A stretch of 64,000 nt of DNA from Aquilonibacter sp963820185 (GTDB lineage: Bacteria > Vulcanimicrobiota > Vulcanimicrobiia > Vulcanimicrobiales > Vulcanimicrobiaceae). This document shows positions 53,314 through 62,931 of this stretch, piece after piece; within the stretch, counting starts at the first letter, position 1; every line of letters begins with the position of its first letter. The position numbers and the translations under genes are program-made. The stretch lies in assembly GCA_963820185.1 (NCBI GenBank), contig CAWFYV010000002.1:558001-622000 (forward strand), read 5' to 3'. The notes beneath the pieces are model-generated. The model had not been told where the DNA came from, searched no databases, and saw only the letters and a program-made list of their open reading frames with translations.

Positions 53314-55075
53314 CTACGGGCCCAGCGTTACCGACTGCGGCACGTAGCCATTCGGCATGGTAATCGTTATTGGCGCGGTCGTGTATGGCAGTTCGTAGAT
53401 CGTGACGGTATTGCCGCCGGAGTTTGCGACGAAGATGTCGGCGCCGCTGTCGACCGCCACGGTCGCAGCAAAGCCGACCGAGGTCTGGCCGATCGCGACG
53501 CCATTCGTGATGGTCTTCGCGACCGTCGCCTTCGGCGTGAGCACCACGACGCCGAAAGACGTACCGACAATCGCGTTGCCGCTTGGATCGTAGGCCACGC
53601 TGTCGACCGAGTTGATCGAGGGCGCCGTATAAACGCTCGCAGATCCGGTTACGGGAGCGATGGTTACGCTATTGAGTGCGGCGATGTACACCGTACCGAA
53701 CGAGTCGACCGTGTACCATTGCGCCGAAAATGCACCGGAAAATTCGTCGGGATACGCGATCGTGCGTGTAACATTGTAAGAAGGCGGCGAAAATTCCGTG
53801 ACCGCATTTGTACCGGTCGCTGCATAGATATTCCCGTTCGTGTCGACCGCGGCCGGCGGTATATTGCCGGAGTTCGTGAACGAAAACAGCAGATCCGTCG
53901 GCGAGGTCGTTGCGGTCAGTGCCGGATATCCCAATAAGATGCCAGTTGAGGTGAGGACGAGTGTGCCGTTTGGAGTGACCAGCACGCCGTTCGACCGTTT
54001 CGACATACGACTGGAGTGAAAGCGTGTTGGGCGATGTCGTCGTGTATGGCGGCGGATACTGGGTCAGCGTCCAATTGTTCGCGTTGGCAACGTAGAGGTT
54101 CTTGTTTGCATCCAACGCGACTTGCTGCGGCTGGCTGATGCCCGCACTGATCGTGGCGATCGGCGCGCCGGTGTACGGCGGGCTGTAAACGTAGACGACC
54201 CCGGTGTTCTGCGGGAGGCACTCCGTAACTGTGTTCGGACACGCGGCCACAAAAAGCGTCGGGAGATCGTTCTTCACGCGGATCGTCGCGCTGCACACGG
54301 CCCCGCTCAGCGTACACGTCGTGTCGGGATACTGCGCAGTGAGCACGACTGTCGCTGAGCTATTTTGCGTCGTCGATGGCGCGATGGTGAACGTGTTTGG
54401 CTGCGTTGGCGTCGGATTGGTCACCGTCCAGCCGGTGCCGCTGGCGAGCGCAACGGTAAATGCCGGCGCGCCCGGACCAACGATGAAATTGCCGTCCGCG
54501 TCGAGCGCCGATACCGAAAATGGTTGCGCCTGCATGCCGCCGACCGTGAAGCCTTGTGACGAGGTTCCCGAGGATGCATTGGTTTGTGGTGCGGCGAGAA
54601 TGTTTGCCGGCACACCGCTGAGCGTCAGTGGTATCGTATTGTTCACGTACACTGCAGACGCGAGGAACGGGATGTTCTGCCCTTCGGAGAGCAGATTGCC
54701 GGTCGCATTGGCCCGGTCGTAGGTCGAGATCGTCGCAGTGTAACTATTCGGTATCAGTGAGACCGTGACGGTGCACTGCAAGCCTTGCGAGCTTGCGCCA
54801 CAGCCGGGCGAGCCCGCGGTGACGTTCGCAACGATGCTAGTCACTTGCGTCGTGCCTTGTTGCACGACGAGCTTGAGGCTCGCCGTCGCCGGCGACACGT
54901 AGTGCGGACGCACGCGAGCGTTGGTGCTCTGCTGCGGCACGGTAATAACCAGCGTCACCGGGACGGTTTGCGTGCCAGAGCCGGGCAGCGACTGTTGCGG
55001 CGCGGGCGTCAAGCCGCTAGAGCCGCCGCAACCGGCGAACGCAAAAATGAACGTAAGCGCACAAAGAACTCGCAC
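53314..55075 (-). CDS. Lipoprotein with NHL/YncE-like repeat domain, frameshifted
   Basis: GTG 55075 opens a signal with lipobox FAGC (RVLCALTFIFAFAGCGGSSG). Beta-rich Ig-like sequence and a surface propeller-like part follow, with repeats such as QPQQVALDANKNLYVANANN and VAYDPSGNAIVGTS. The frame switches near 54005 by one extra base and ends at 53314, giving about 586 residues. NHL-type propellers bind proteins or glycans. Many outer membrane lipoproteins share this plan, so no specific role is proposed. It is divergent from the deaminase gene. Confidence 0.7.
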
Positions 55076-55163
55076 CGCGATGCATACTTCGGGCCGACCT
55101 CGTAGTTGCACCCCCTGCGCGGAACTGGAGGTACTGGCGGATACGCTAGCGGAACCCCCGCGC

Positions 55164-56530
55164 GTGGGGACGCTGCTTCTACAGAACGCCGACGTCATCG
55201 CGCCGTTCGACGACGCCGATACCACGCTCACGAACGCGTCGATCTTCGTGCGCGACAAGGTCATCGAGCAACTCGGGCCGGCCGCGGAGCTCCCGCAGAC
55301 CGCCGACGCGACGATCGACGCGCGTGGCACGATCCTCATCCCCGGCCTCGTCAACACGCACCATCATTTCTACCAGACGCTGACGCGCAACGTACCCGGC
55401 ACGCAAGACGTCGGGCTCTTCCCGTGGCTCGTGCAGCTCTATCCGATCTGGGCGCGCCTGACGCCCGAAGCGATCCGGGTCGCAAGCGCAGTCGCGATGG
55501 CGGAATTGATGCTCTCCGGCTGCACGACCGCGAGCGATCACACCTACGTGTGGCCCAACGGCGCGCGGCTCGACGATCAGCTCGAAGCCGCAGCAGAAAT
55601 GGGCATCCGCTTTCACGCGTCGCGCGGCTCGATGTCGGTCGGGCAATCGCAGGGCGGTTTGCCGCCCGACAGTTGTGTCGAAGACGAAGCTGCGATCATG
55701 CGCGATTCGCAGCGCGTGATCGAGCAGTATCACGATGCCGCGCGCTTTGCGATGACGCGCATCGTGCTCGCGCCGTGCTCGCCGTTCTCCGTCTCGGCGG
55801 AGTTGATGCGCGAATCGCTCGCGCTCGCGCGCATCAGCGGCGTGCACGTGCACACGCACTTGGCCGAGACGCTCGACGAAGAGCGCTACTGTCTCGAGCA
55901 CTACAAGATGCGGCCGGTCGAACTGGCTGAATCGCTCGGCTGGGTCGGCGACGACGTGTGGCACGCGCACATGGTGCATCCCAACGCCGGCGGAGATTAC
56001 GCGTCCTCGGCATCACGCACACCGGCGTCGCGCACTGTCCCACCTCGAACATGCGGCTGGGCTCCGGGATCGCGCCGGTGCGCGCGCTCGCGCGCGCAGG
56101 CGCGCGCGTCGGCCTCGGCGTCGACGGCTCGGCCTCGAACGACGCGTCCGACATGCTCGATGAAGCACGGCATGCGATGCTGCTGCATCGCGTGCACGAC
56201 GGGCCCGAGGCGATGAGCGCGCGCGACGCGTTGCGCATGGCGATGCGCGGCGGTGCAGCGGTACTCGGACGCGACGACATCGGCGTGCTCGCGCCGGGCA
56301 TGGCGGCGGATATCGTCGGCTATCGGCTGGATGCGCTCGGGCTCGCCGGCGGCGCGGTGCACGATCCGCTCGCGTCGCTGGTCTTCTGCCGTCCCGGAAA
56401 CGTCGATCTGAGCATCATCAACGGGCGCGTGCGCATTGCGAACGGGCGCCTTCGTCGACGTCGATCTGCCGAAATAATCGAGCGGCACAACCGGATCGCG
56501 CGCGCGCTCGTGCGCGACGAGCTGCGCTGA
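55164..56530 (+). CDS. Amidohydrolase of the guanine/8-oxoguanine deaminase type, frameshifted
   Basis: This COG0402 enzyme deaminates an aminopurine, probably guanine or 8-oxoguanine, feeding xanthine or urate into the adjacent pathway. Metal motifs are NTHHHFYQTL, VHTHLAETLDEERYC and DGSASNDASDML; VGLFPWLVQLYPIWARL-type sequence near residue 90 is typical of 8-oxoguanine deaminase. The frame breaks at about 56000 (one missing base). Near 56445-56465 a +1/-1 pair scrambles AFVDVDLP before EIIERHNRIARAL. GTG 55164 is the likeliest start. It converges on the xanthine dehydrogenase gene. Confidence 0.8.
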
Positions 56531-58642
56531 GACGATCGCCTCGAGCACGCGCTCGGGCGTCATCGGCAACTGCGTGACCCACGCGCCGGTTGCGGCGTGG
56601 ATCGCGCTTGCAACCGCGGCGGCAAACGGCACGAGCGGCATCTCCGCCACGCCGCGCGCACCGAACGGGCCGTTCGGATCGGCGAGTCTCGAGCAGCACC
56701 GGATACGACCTCGGTCGGCATGTCGAGCGTCGTCGGCAAGAGATACGTGCTGAAGTACGGCGTGAGGATCTTGCCTTCGTGCGTGAGCAGATTTTCGGTC
56801 AGCGTGTAGCCCACCGCTTGCGCGAGGCAGCCTTCGATCTGTCCTTCGACTTGCTGCGTGTTGATCGCGCGGCCGACATCGTGCACGCTGATGATCTTCA
56901 AGACTTGCACCGAGCCCGGTGCGCGTGTCGACTTCGACTTCGACCGCTTGCGACACGTAGCCGTAGCAGTAGTTGGGGATGCCCACGCCGGTCTGCGGAT
57001 CGAGCGGCGTCGTGCGCGGCGGAAGGTACTTCACCGTCGCCTTCGCATCGGGGCCGGGGAACTTCGCGCGCGCGGCGAGCGCCGCATCGTGCACCGCGCG
57101 TCCGCCCATGAACGTCAAGCGCGAGGCCGATGCGCTGCCGGCGTTGGGTGCTTCCGACGAGTCGTCGGTGATCATCTCGATCGCTTCGGGGGCGATGTCG
57201 AGCGTTGCGGCGGCGATCTGACGCAGCGCGGTGTGCGCGCCCTGCCCGCACTCGGCGGCGCCGACGCGCACCACCGCGCGTTCGATCGTGCGCGCGCCGT
57301 AGAGTTCGACGGTCGCGGTCGCCTGTTCGGGGAACCCGAACGAATAGCCGACGTTCTTGATGCCCGACGTGATGCCGACGCCGCGCCGCAGATGCGTCTT
57401 CGGCGTTGGATCGGGACGGCCGTAGTGCAAACGCGCCTGCGCTTCTTGCACGCAGCGCTCGAGCACCGGCAGCGCGCCGACGCTCGGCGGCAACGGCGTT
57501 TGCGTCGGTTGCAGATCGCCTTCGCGATAGATGTTGCGGCGGCGAATCTCGACCGGATCCATGTCGAGCGCGTGCGCAAGCCGCGTCACCATCACCTCGG
57601 CGGCGAATTGCGCTTGCGGCGAACCGAAGCCGCGGAACGCACCGGCCGGCGTGTTGTTGGTATACACCACGTAGCCGTCGGTGCTCACGTTTTCGATTGC
57701 GTAGGTGCCGCTGGCGAAGAGCGACGACGCCTTTGAGCACTTCGACGCTGGTCGAGGCGTACGCGCCGCCGTCGGCGATCAACTCGGTTTGCGCGGCGAC
57801 GATCGTGCCGTCGCGCGCGGCGCGCCCACTTGGAGCGAATGAAGTACGGATGGCGTTTGTGGTGCCCGATGATCGACTCTTCACGGCTCCACACGATCGC
57901 CGTCGGCCGCTTGAGCTTCCACGTGGCGAGCGCGACCAGCGGTTGCACGTTGAGATCTTCGCGCCCGCCGAACGCGCCGCCGATCTTCGCATAGCGAATG
58001 ACGACCTGCTCGGCGTCGAGTGCGAGCATCTCGGCGATTTGGCGGCGATCTTCGTGCAGCCACTGTCCGGCGGTTTCGACGACCAGCCGATCGCCTTCGT
58101 AGTACGCGATGCCGGCGTCGGGCTGCAGATAGGCGTGCTCCTGCCATGACGTCGTGAACGCGCCCTCGACGACGACCGCCGCGCTCGCAAAGGCAGCATC
58201 GGCGTCGCCGCGGCGAATGCGCACGTGCTCGAGCACCGCCTTGGGATCGTGCATCGCCTTGCGCGCGATCGTCGACGATCGGCAGATCCTCGTACTCCAC
58301 GCGCAGCGCGCGCGCACCGGCGTCGGCGGCTTCGTCCGTTTCGCCGACGACGAGGGCGACGCGGTCACCGTAGAAACGCACGACGTCATCGCAGAGCAGC
58401 GGCTGGTCGGAGATCACGAGCCCGTAGCGATTGTGCGGCACGTCTTTGGCGGTGAGCACCGCGACCACGCCCGGCACGCGCAGCGCAGCGCTGTCGTCGA
58501 TTGCGCGGATGCGCGCGTGCGCGCGCTGCGCGAAGACGACCTTCAGACGCAGGTGCTCGTCGCCGACGAGGTCGGCCGGATACTTTGCCGCGCCGGTCAC
58601 TTTCCCGCGCGCATCGGGGCGTGGCAGCGGCTTGCCGATCAT
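56480..58642 (-). CDS. Xanthine dehydrogenase molybdopterin-binding subunit, six frame breaks
   Basis: This subunit binds the molybdenum cofactor and oxidises hypoxanthine/xanthine. Start ATG 58642 overlaps the upstream subunit stop (ATGA). Landmarks in order: GKPLPRPDARGKVTGAAKYP, QEHAYLQPDAGIAYYEGDRL, GGAFGGREDLNVQPLVAL, AFRGFGSPQAQFAAEVMVTR, GAAECGQGAHTALRQIAA, VHDVGRAINTQQVEGQIEGC and GPFGARGVAEMPLVPFAAA. They occupy successive frames with +1 shifts near 58265, 57825, 57730, 56920, 56700 and 56685. The exact 3' end is unclear and overlaps the deaminase gene. All core motifs survive, so sequencing error is likelier than decay. Confidence 0.8.
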
Positions 58643-60057
58643 ACGCGCGCCTCGGCCTTCGCGGCTTCGCTCGCCTCGATCATCGCATCGAGAATCTTGC
58701 GATAGCCGGTGCAGCGGCAGATGTTGCCGCTGATGGCGCTTTGATGCTGCGCGAGCGTCGGGTGCGGATGTTCGTCGAGCAGCTTCGCGCCGGCCATGAG
58801 CATGCCGGGAATGCAGAAGCCGCACTGCACGGCGGCGCGATCGATGTAGGCCTGTTGCAACGGATGCAGCGTCTCGCCGTCGGCCAGCCCTTCGATCGTC
58901 ACGATCGATGCGCCGTGCGCCTGCGCCGCGGGCACGAGGCACGACATCACCGCCATGCCGTCGAGCCACACCGTGCACGCGCCGCACTCACCCTCGGCGC
59001 AGCCTTCCTTCGAGCCGGTCAAGTGCGCGTTCTCGCGCAGCGCGTTGAGCAGCGTCTTGCGTTGCGCGCGCTCGAGGCGCGTCGGCGTGCCGTTGATCGT
59101 CGTCGCGATCGCGCCGTCGAACGCGTCGCGCGGCACGGATGCGCCCTCGCCGGTATCGAGCAGCACCGGCGGATCGAGCAAGCCGTCGGCGTGGCGGCCG
59201 TCCGCAATGCGCGCGAGCCCATCTTCGATGAACACGCTAAGCGTCGTCTCGCGATAGTTTTTCGAGCCGCGCACGTCGCCGATCGGCGATGCATCGTCGA
59301 GTGCTACACGCGCCGCTTCGCGCCGCGTCGCCGTGTCGAGCGTCTTGCCGCGCAGAAAGCGTTCTGCGCCGGTCGCGCGCACGATCGTCGGCGCAAGGCA
59401 GCCGAGCGCAATGCGCGCGTCGCGCACGACGCGCCGGCCGTCGAAGTCGAGCGTCACGACGAACGCGACGTCGATCACCGAGATCGCCTGCGCGCGGCGC
59501 AACCCGAGCTTCAAGAAGAGCCCGCGTTGCGCGGCGCGCAACGCGGGAAAGCGAATCGCGGTAATCAGTTCGTCGCGGCGCAACACCGTCGTGCGGAAGC
59601 CGGTGAAAAACTCCTCGATCGGCACGGTGCGCGTGCCCGCCGCACTGCGCAATTCGAGCGTTGCATCGAGCGCCACAAGCGGTGCGATGGTGTCGTTGGC
59701 GGGCGATGCGGTGACGAGATTGCCCGCGATCGTGCCGCGTGTGCGAATCTGCGGTGCGCCAACTTCGGCGCAGGCCTGCACGAGCGGCAGCGCGTGCTCG
59801 ATGCATGCGCGCGATGCGAGCACGTCGTTATGCGTTGCCAGGCCGCCGAGCTCGATCCGCTCGCCGTCCGCGTGCACGTACTTCAACGCGGTGAGTTTCG
59901 TGATATCGATCAGCGTACGCGCCGGCTTGACGCCGCGCTGCAACTCGACCACTACGTCGGTTCCGCCGGAAACGATCCGGGTATGCTCGTCGGCCTGCGC
60001 CAGGAGCGCTAGCGCCTCATCGAGGGAATGGGGTTGGAGTACCTGTTGCCACCACAT
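58639..60057 (-). CDS. Xanthine dehydrogenase FAD-binding and [2Fe-2S] subunits fused
   Basis: The 472-residue protein joins two normally separate subunits. Residues about 1-280 are the FAD-binding subunit (RIVSGGTDVVVELQRG, then TRGTIAGNLVTASPANDTIA). Residues about 310-470 are the iron-sulphur subunit with the plant-type cluster motif CAEGECGACTVWLDG and the second cluster CGFCIPGML plus CRCTGYRKI. This FAD-FeS order in one chain differs from the FeS-FAD order of XdhA. ATG 60057 begins MWWQQVLQPHSLDEALALL. It overlaps the molybdopterin subunit gene and is divergent from puuE across 64 bases. Confidence 0.9.
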   Translation of the reverse strand: MWWQQVLQPHSLDEALALLAQADEHTRIVSGGTDVVVELQRGVKPARTLIDITKLTALKYVHADGERIELGGLATHNDVLASRACIEHALPLVQACAEVGAPQIRTRGTIAGNLVTASPANDTIAPLVALDATLELRSAAGTRTVPIEEFFTGFRTTVLRRDELITAIRFPALRAAQRGLFLKLGLRRAQAISVIDVAFVVTLDFDGRRVVRDARIALGCLAPTIVRATGAERFLRGKTLDTATRREAARVALDDASPIGDVRGSKNYRETTLSVFIEDGLARIADGRHADGLLDPPVLLDTGEGASVPRDAFDGAIATTINGTPTRLERAQRKTLLNALRENAHLTGSKEGCAEGECGACTVWLDGMAVMSCLVPAAQAHGASIVTIEGLADGETLHPLQQAYIDRAAVQCGFCIPGMLMAGAKLLDEHPHPTLAQHQSAISGNICRCTGYRKILDAMIEASEAAKAEARV

Positions 60058-60121
60058 GGAAGGCCGTATTTTTCCGCATGCGCGCAAGGATGCCATCCTT
60101 CTACGTCGGTATTGTGCGGCT

Positions 60122-61015
60122 ATGCGCGACATGATCGGCTACGGCGCGACGCCGCCCAACCCCAAATGGCCCGGTGGCGCGCGCCTTGCGCTGCAGATCG
60201 TGATGAACTACGAGGAGGGATCGGAGTATTCGATTCCCGACGGTGACGGTATCTCCGAGACCTACCTCTCCGAGGTGCCGGGCGCGACCTTGGGGCCCGG
60301 CAAGCGCGATCTGATCGTTGAGTCGATCTACGAATACGGCAGCCGTGCGGGTTTTTGGCGGCTTATGCGGATCTTTGCCGAGCGGAAACTGCAAGTTACC
60401 GTCTTTGGCGCGGCGCTCGCACTCGAACGCAACCCCGACGCGGCGCGCGCGATTCGCGACGCCGGCTATGAAGTGTGTTCGCACGGCTATCGCTGGGTCG
60501 GGTTTCAGGACATGGACGAAGCGCACGAGCGCGAGGAGATGCGCAAAGCCGTTGCGTCACTCACGCGCACGATCGGGGAACGTCCGTACGGATGGTATTG
60601 CCGCTATGCGCCGAGCGAGAACACGCGGCGCCTGATCGTCGAAGAGGGTGGATTTCTCTACGATGCCGATGCGTACAACGACGATCTGCCGTATTGGGTG
60701 AAGGTCGGCGAGAAAGACCACCTGGTGATTCCCTACACGCTCGACGTCAACGACATGAAGTTTGCGGTCGCACCCGGCTTTACGTCGCCGTCGGGCTATT
60801 TCGAATACATGCGCGATGCGTTCGACGTGCTCTATCGCGAAGGCGCGACGCAGCCGAAGATGATGTCGATCGGACTACACACACGCCTAGCGGGACGACC
60901 AGGACGCGCAGCCGCGCTCGAACGCTTCCTCGATTATGTACTCGAACACGACGATGTGTGGATCTGCCGTCGCGTCGACATCGCACGGCATTGGATCGCG
61001 AACCACCTACCGTGA
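60122..61015 (+). CDS. puuE: Allantoinase, PuuE polysaccharide-deacetylase family
   Basis: PuuE-type allantoinases hydrolyse allantoin to allantoate without a metal, using a polysaccharide-deacetylase-like fold. The 297-residue product starts MRDMIGYGATPPNPKWPGGA and has the family features NYEEGSEYSIPDGD, EVCSHGYRWVGFQDMDEAHE and RPYGWYCRYAPSENTRRL, ending in HLP. It is intact. The following amidohydrolase starts in its stop codon (GTGA). Context with xanthine dehydrogenase, hydroxyisourate hydrolase and PuuD supports urate breakdown. Confidence 0.93.
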   Translation: MRDMIGYGATPPNPKWPGGARLALQIVMNYEEGSEYSIPDGDGISETYLSEVPGATLGPGKRDLIVESIYEYGSRAGFWRLMRIFAERKLQVTVFGAALALERNPDAARAIRDAGYEVCSHGYRWVGFQDMDEAHEREEMRKAVASLTRTIGERPYGWYCRYAPSENTRRLIVEEGGFLYDADAYNDDLPYWVKVGEKDHLVIPYTLDVNDMKFAVAPGFTSPSGYFEYMRDAFDVLYREGATQPKMMSIGLHTRLAGRPGRAAALERFLDYVLEHDDVWICRRVDIARHWIANHLP

Positions 61016-62232
61016 ACGTTGTCGAAAAACTCGAGGCGCTGCGTGTGCTCGGCGCCTACGAGGGCGGCATCGACCGCGCGTTGCTCACGCCGCAGGAACG
61101 TGCGGCGCGCGCACTCTTCGCAACGTGGGCGCGTGCGAGCGGGTTTGCGCTCACGCAAGACGGCGTTGGTAATCTCTTTGCGCGCCGTAACGGCACGCGC
61201 GCGGATCGCAAACCGATCCTGATCGGCTCGCATCTCGATACCGTGCCGACCGGCGGCGCGTATGACGGCGCGTATGGCGTCGCGGCGGCGCTGAGTGCAC
61301 TCGAGCTACTCGATGCGCGCAACGTGCGCACTGCGTATCCGCTCGAGGCCGTTGCGTGGGCGGGCGAAGAAGGGAGTCGCTTTCCGCTCGGGTGTTTGGG
61401 CAGCGCGGTCTTCGCCGGTTTAACTGATGAAGCGACGGTGCGCGCGCTGGTCGGCGACGACGGCGTCACGTTTGCGGATGCGCTCGCATCGCCGCAGGGT
61501 GGTTTGCTCGACGGCGTGCCGATGCGCGACGGTCGCGACGTCGCGGCGTATCTGGAATTGCACGTCGAGCAAGGTCCCGTGCTCGAGCAACTTGGGCTTT
61601 CGCTTGGGATCGTGACCGCGATTGCCGCGCAGCGGCGTTTGCGCGCAACGGTGCACGGGCGCAGCGGGCACGCCGGCACGCTCCCGATGGCGATGCGCGC
61701 GGACGCGCTGTGCGCCGCATCGGAGCTGGTGCTCGCGTTCGAGGCTACCGCTCGCAGCGCCGGCGATGCGGTTGCGACGGTGGGGCGCATGGTCGTCGAG
61801 CCTAACGGCACCAACATCGTGCCGGGTCAGGTGACGTTTTCGCTCGATCTGCGCTCGCCCGACGACGCAAAGCTCGATGCGATCGACGCACGCCTGCGCG
61901 AGGCGATCGCGCGCGTGCAGCGTGAACGCGGCGTAACCGTGGAACTGGAATCGTTTGAAGGGCGCAGCGCGACGCCGATGACGCCAATGCTGCGTAATGC
62001 ACTTGCACGCGCGCTCGACGGACTGGGCCAGAAATACGCCGATGTGGCGAGCGGCGCGGGGCACGACGCGATGTGCTTGGGCACGATCGTGCCGACCGCG
62101 ATGCTCTTCGTGCCGAGTATCGGCGGGCAAAGCCATGTGCGCGAAGAACGGACCTCCGAGTCCGATCTGCTCCTGGGCGTCGAAGCGCTTGCCGCGGCGA
62201 TTATCGAAGTCGACAAAACACTCGAAGGGTGA
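61012..62232 (+). CDS. Allantoate amidohydrolase, M20 family
   Basis: This zinc or manganese amidohydrolase splits allantoate, releasing ammonia and carbon dioxide. The 406-residue protein has the M20 metal motifs GSHLDTVPTGGAYDGAYG, GEEGSRFPLGCLGS and LELHVEQGPVLEQ, the dimer-domain GRSGHAGTLPM, and the late GAGHDAM. N-carbamoyl-amino-acid hydrolases share the fold, but the purine cluster favours allantoate. Start GTG 61012 overlaps puuE; the next gene begins 4 bases after the stop. Confidence 0.9.
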   Translation: MNVVEKLEALRVLGAYEGGIDRALLTPQERAARALFATWARASGFALTQDGVGNLFARRNGTRADRKPILIGSHLDTVPTGGAYDGAYGVAAALSALELLDARNVRTAYPLEAVAWAGEEGSRFPLGCLGSAVFAGLTDEATVRALVGDDGVTFADALASPQGGLLDGVPMRDGRDVAAYLELHVEQGPVLEQLGLSLGIVTAIAAQRRLRATVHGRSGHAGTLPMAMRADALCAASELVLAFEATARSAGDAVATVGRMVVEPNGTNIVPGQVTFSLDLRSPDDAKLDAIDARLREAIARVQRERGVTVELESFEGRSATPMTPMLRNALARALDGLGQKYADVASGAGHDAMCLGTIVPTAMLFVPSIGGQSHVREERTSESDLLLGVEALAAAIIEVDKTLEG

Positions 62233-62236
62233 CACT

Positions 62237-62620
62237 ATGCGTTTCTTTATCTGTGGTTCGGCGCTGACCGGACAACCCGATAACAAAAATCTCGGCGGTG
62301 CAAAGCTGCTCGGTCCGGCGCGTACTGCGCCGAAATACCGGCTCCACGCGGTCAAAGACGGCTGGCATCCGGGCATCTACGAAGTGCCCAGCGGCGGCAT
62401 CTCGATTCTCGGTGAATTGTACGAGCTGACACCCGCGCAGCACGCAGAACTCATGGCTGGTGAGCCACCCGACATGTATCAGGTCAGGATCGAGATGGAC
62501 GATGGTACGAATGCGGAGGCGATGCTCTATCCGCGCACGCTGATCGAGCAGCACGGCTATCCCGATATCTCGCACTTCGGCGGCTGGGCCGCGTTTAAGG
62601 CTAGCTCCCGCGGTACGTAG
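62237..62620 (+). CDS. Stand-alone AtzF C-terminal-like (gamma-glutamylcyclotransferase-fold) protein
   Basis: The 127-residue product begins MRFFICGSALTGQPDNKNLG and continues YRLHAVKDGWHPGIYEVPSG, ISILGELYELTPAQHAEL and a final FGGWAAFKAS. This matches the C-terminal domain of allophanate hydrolases, normally fused to an amidase. In the isolated form next to allantoate amidohydrolase it may act on a ureido intermediate or serve as an assembly domain. It overlaps the convergent hydroxyisourate hydrolase gene by 20 bases. Confidence 0.75.
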   Translation: MRFFICGSALTGQPDNKNLGGAKLLGPARTAPKYRLHAVKDGWHPGIYEVPSGGISILGELYELTPAQHAELMAGEPPDMYQVRIEMDDGTNAEAMLYPRTLIEQHGYPDISHFGGWAAFKASSRGT

Positions 62621-62930
62621 TGTAGCCGTAGGGCGAGAGCAGCAGCGGCACGTGATAGTGCCCCTCCTCGGCGACGATGAAGCGTATCGGAATCTCGTCG
62701 TAGAGCGACGCCGTGTGCATGCTCTCGAAGTACCTGCGCACGAAGAAACGTAGTTCGTAGACGCCGCGCACCAGCGTGCCGCCGAAGCTTGTCGCGATGC
62801 GGCCGTCAGCATCGGTCATGCCGCTACCAAGTTCGCGCGGGTGCGTGCCGATGTGTAACAAGGTCACGTCGATGCCCGCGGCCGGCACGCCGCGCGCGGT
62901 GTCAAGAACGTGCGTACTCAGTGAAGCCAT
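62601..62930 (-). CDS. 5-hydroxyisourate hydrolase (transthyretin-like)
   Basis: HIU hydrolase converts 5-hydroxyisourate, the product of urate oxidation, to OHCU. The 109-residue protein begins MASLSTHVLDTARGVPAAGI, has the conserved SLYDEIPIRF, HYHVPLLLSPYGYTTYRGS and ends with the family's YRGS tetrapeptide. The ATG at 62930 is preferred over the longer open frame. It starts one base after the puuD stop, so the two consecutive urate steps are co-transcribed. Confidence 0.95.
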   Translation of the reverse strand: MASLSTHVLDTARGVPAAGIDVTLLHIGTHPRELGSGMTDADGRIATSFGGTLVRGVYELRFFVRRYFESMHTASLYDEIPIRFIVAEEGHYHVPLLLSPYGYTTYRGS

Positions 62931-62931
62931 T

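Noticed and set aside
58501..60012. 503-codon open frame antisense to the xanthine dehydrogenase subunit
   Set aside because: Its composition is dominated by Arg/His/Ala, and the opposite strand carries complete iron-sulphur and FAD motifs. It is a shadow frame.
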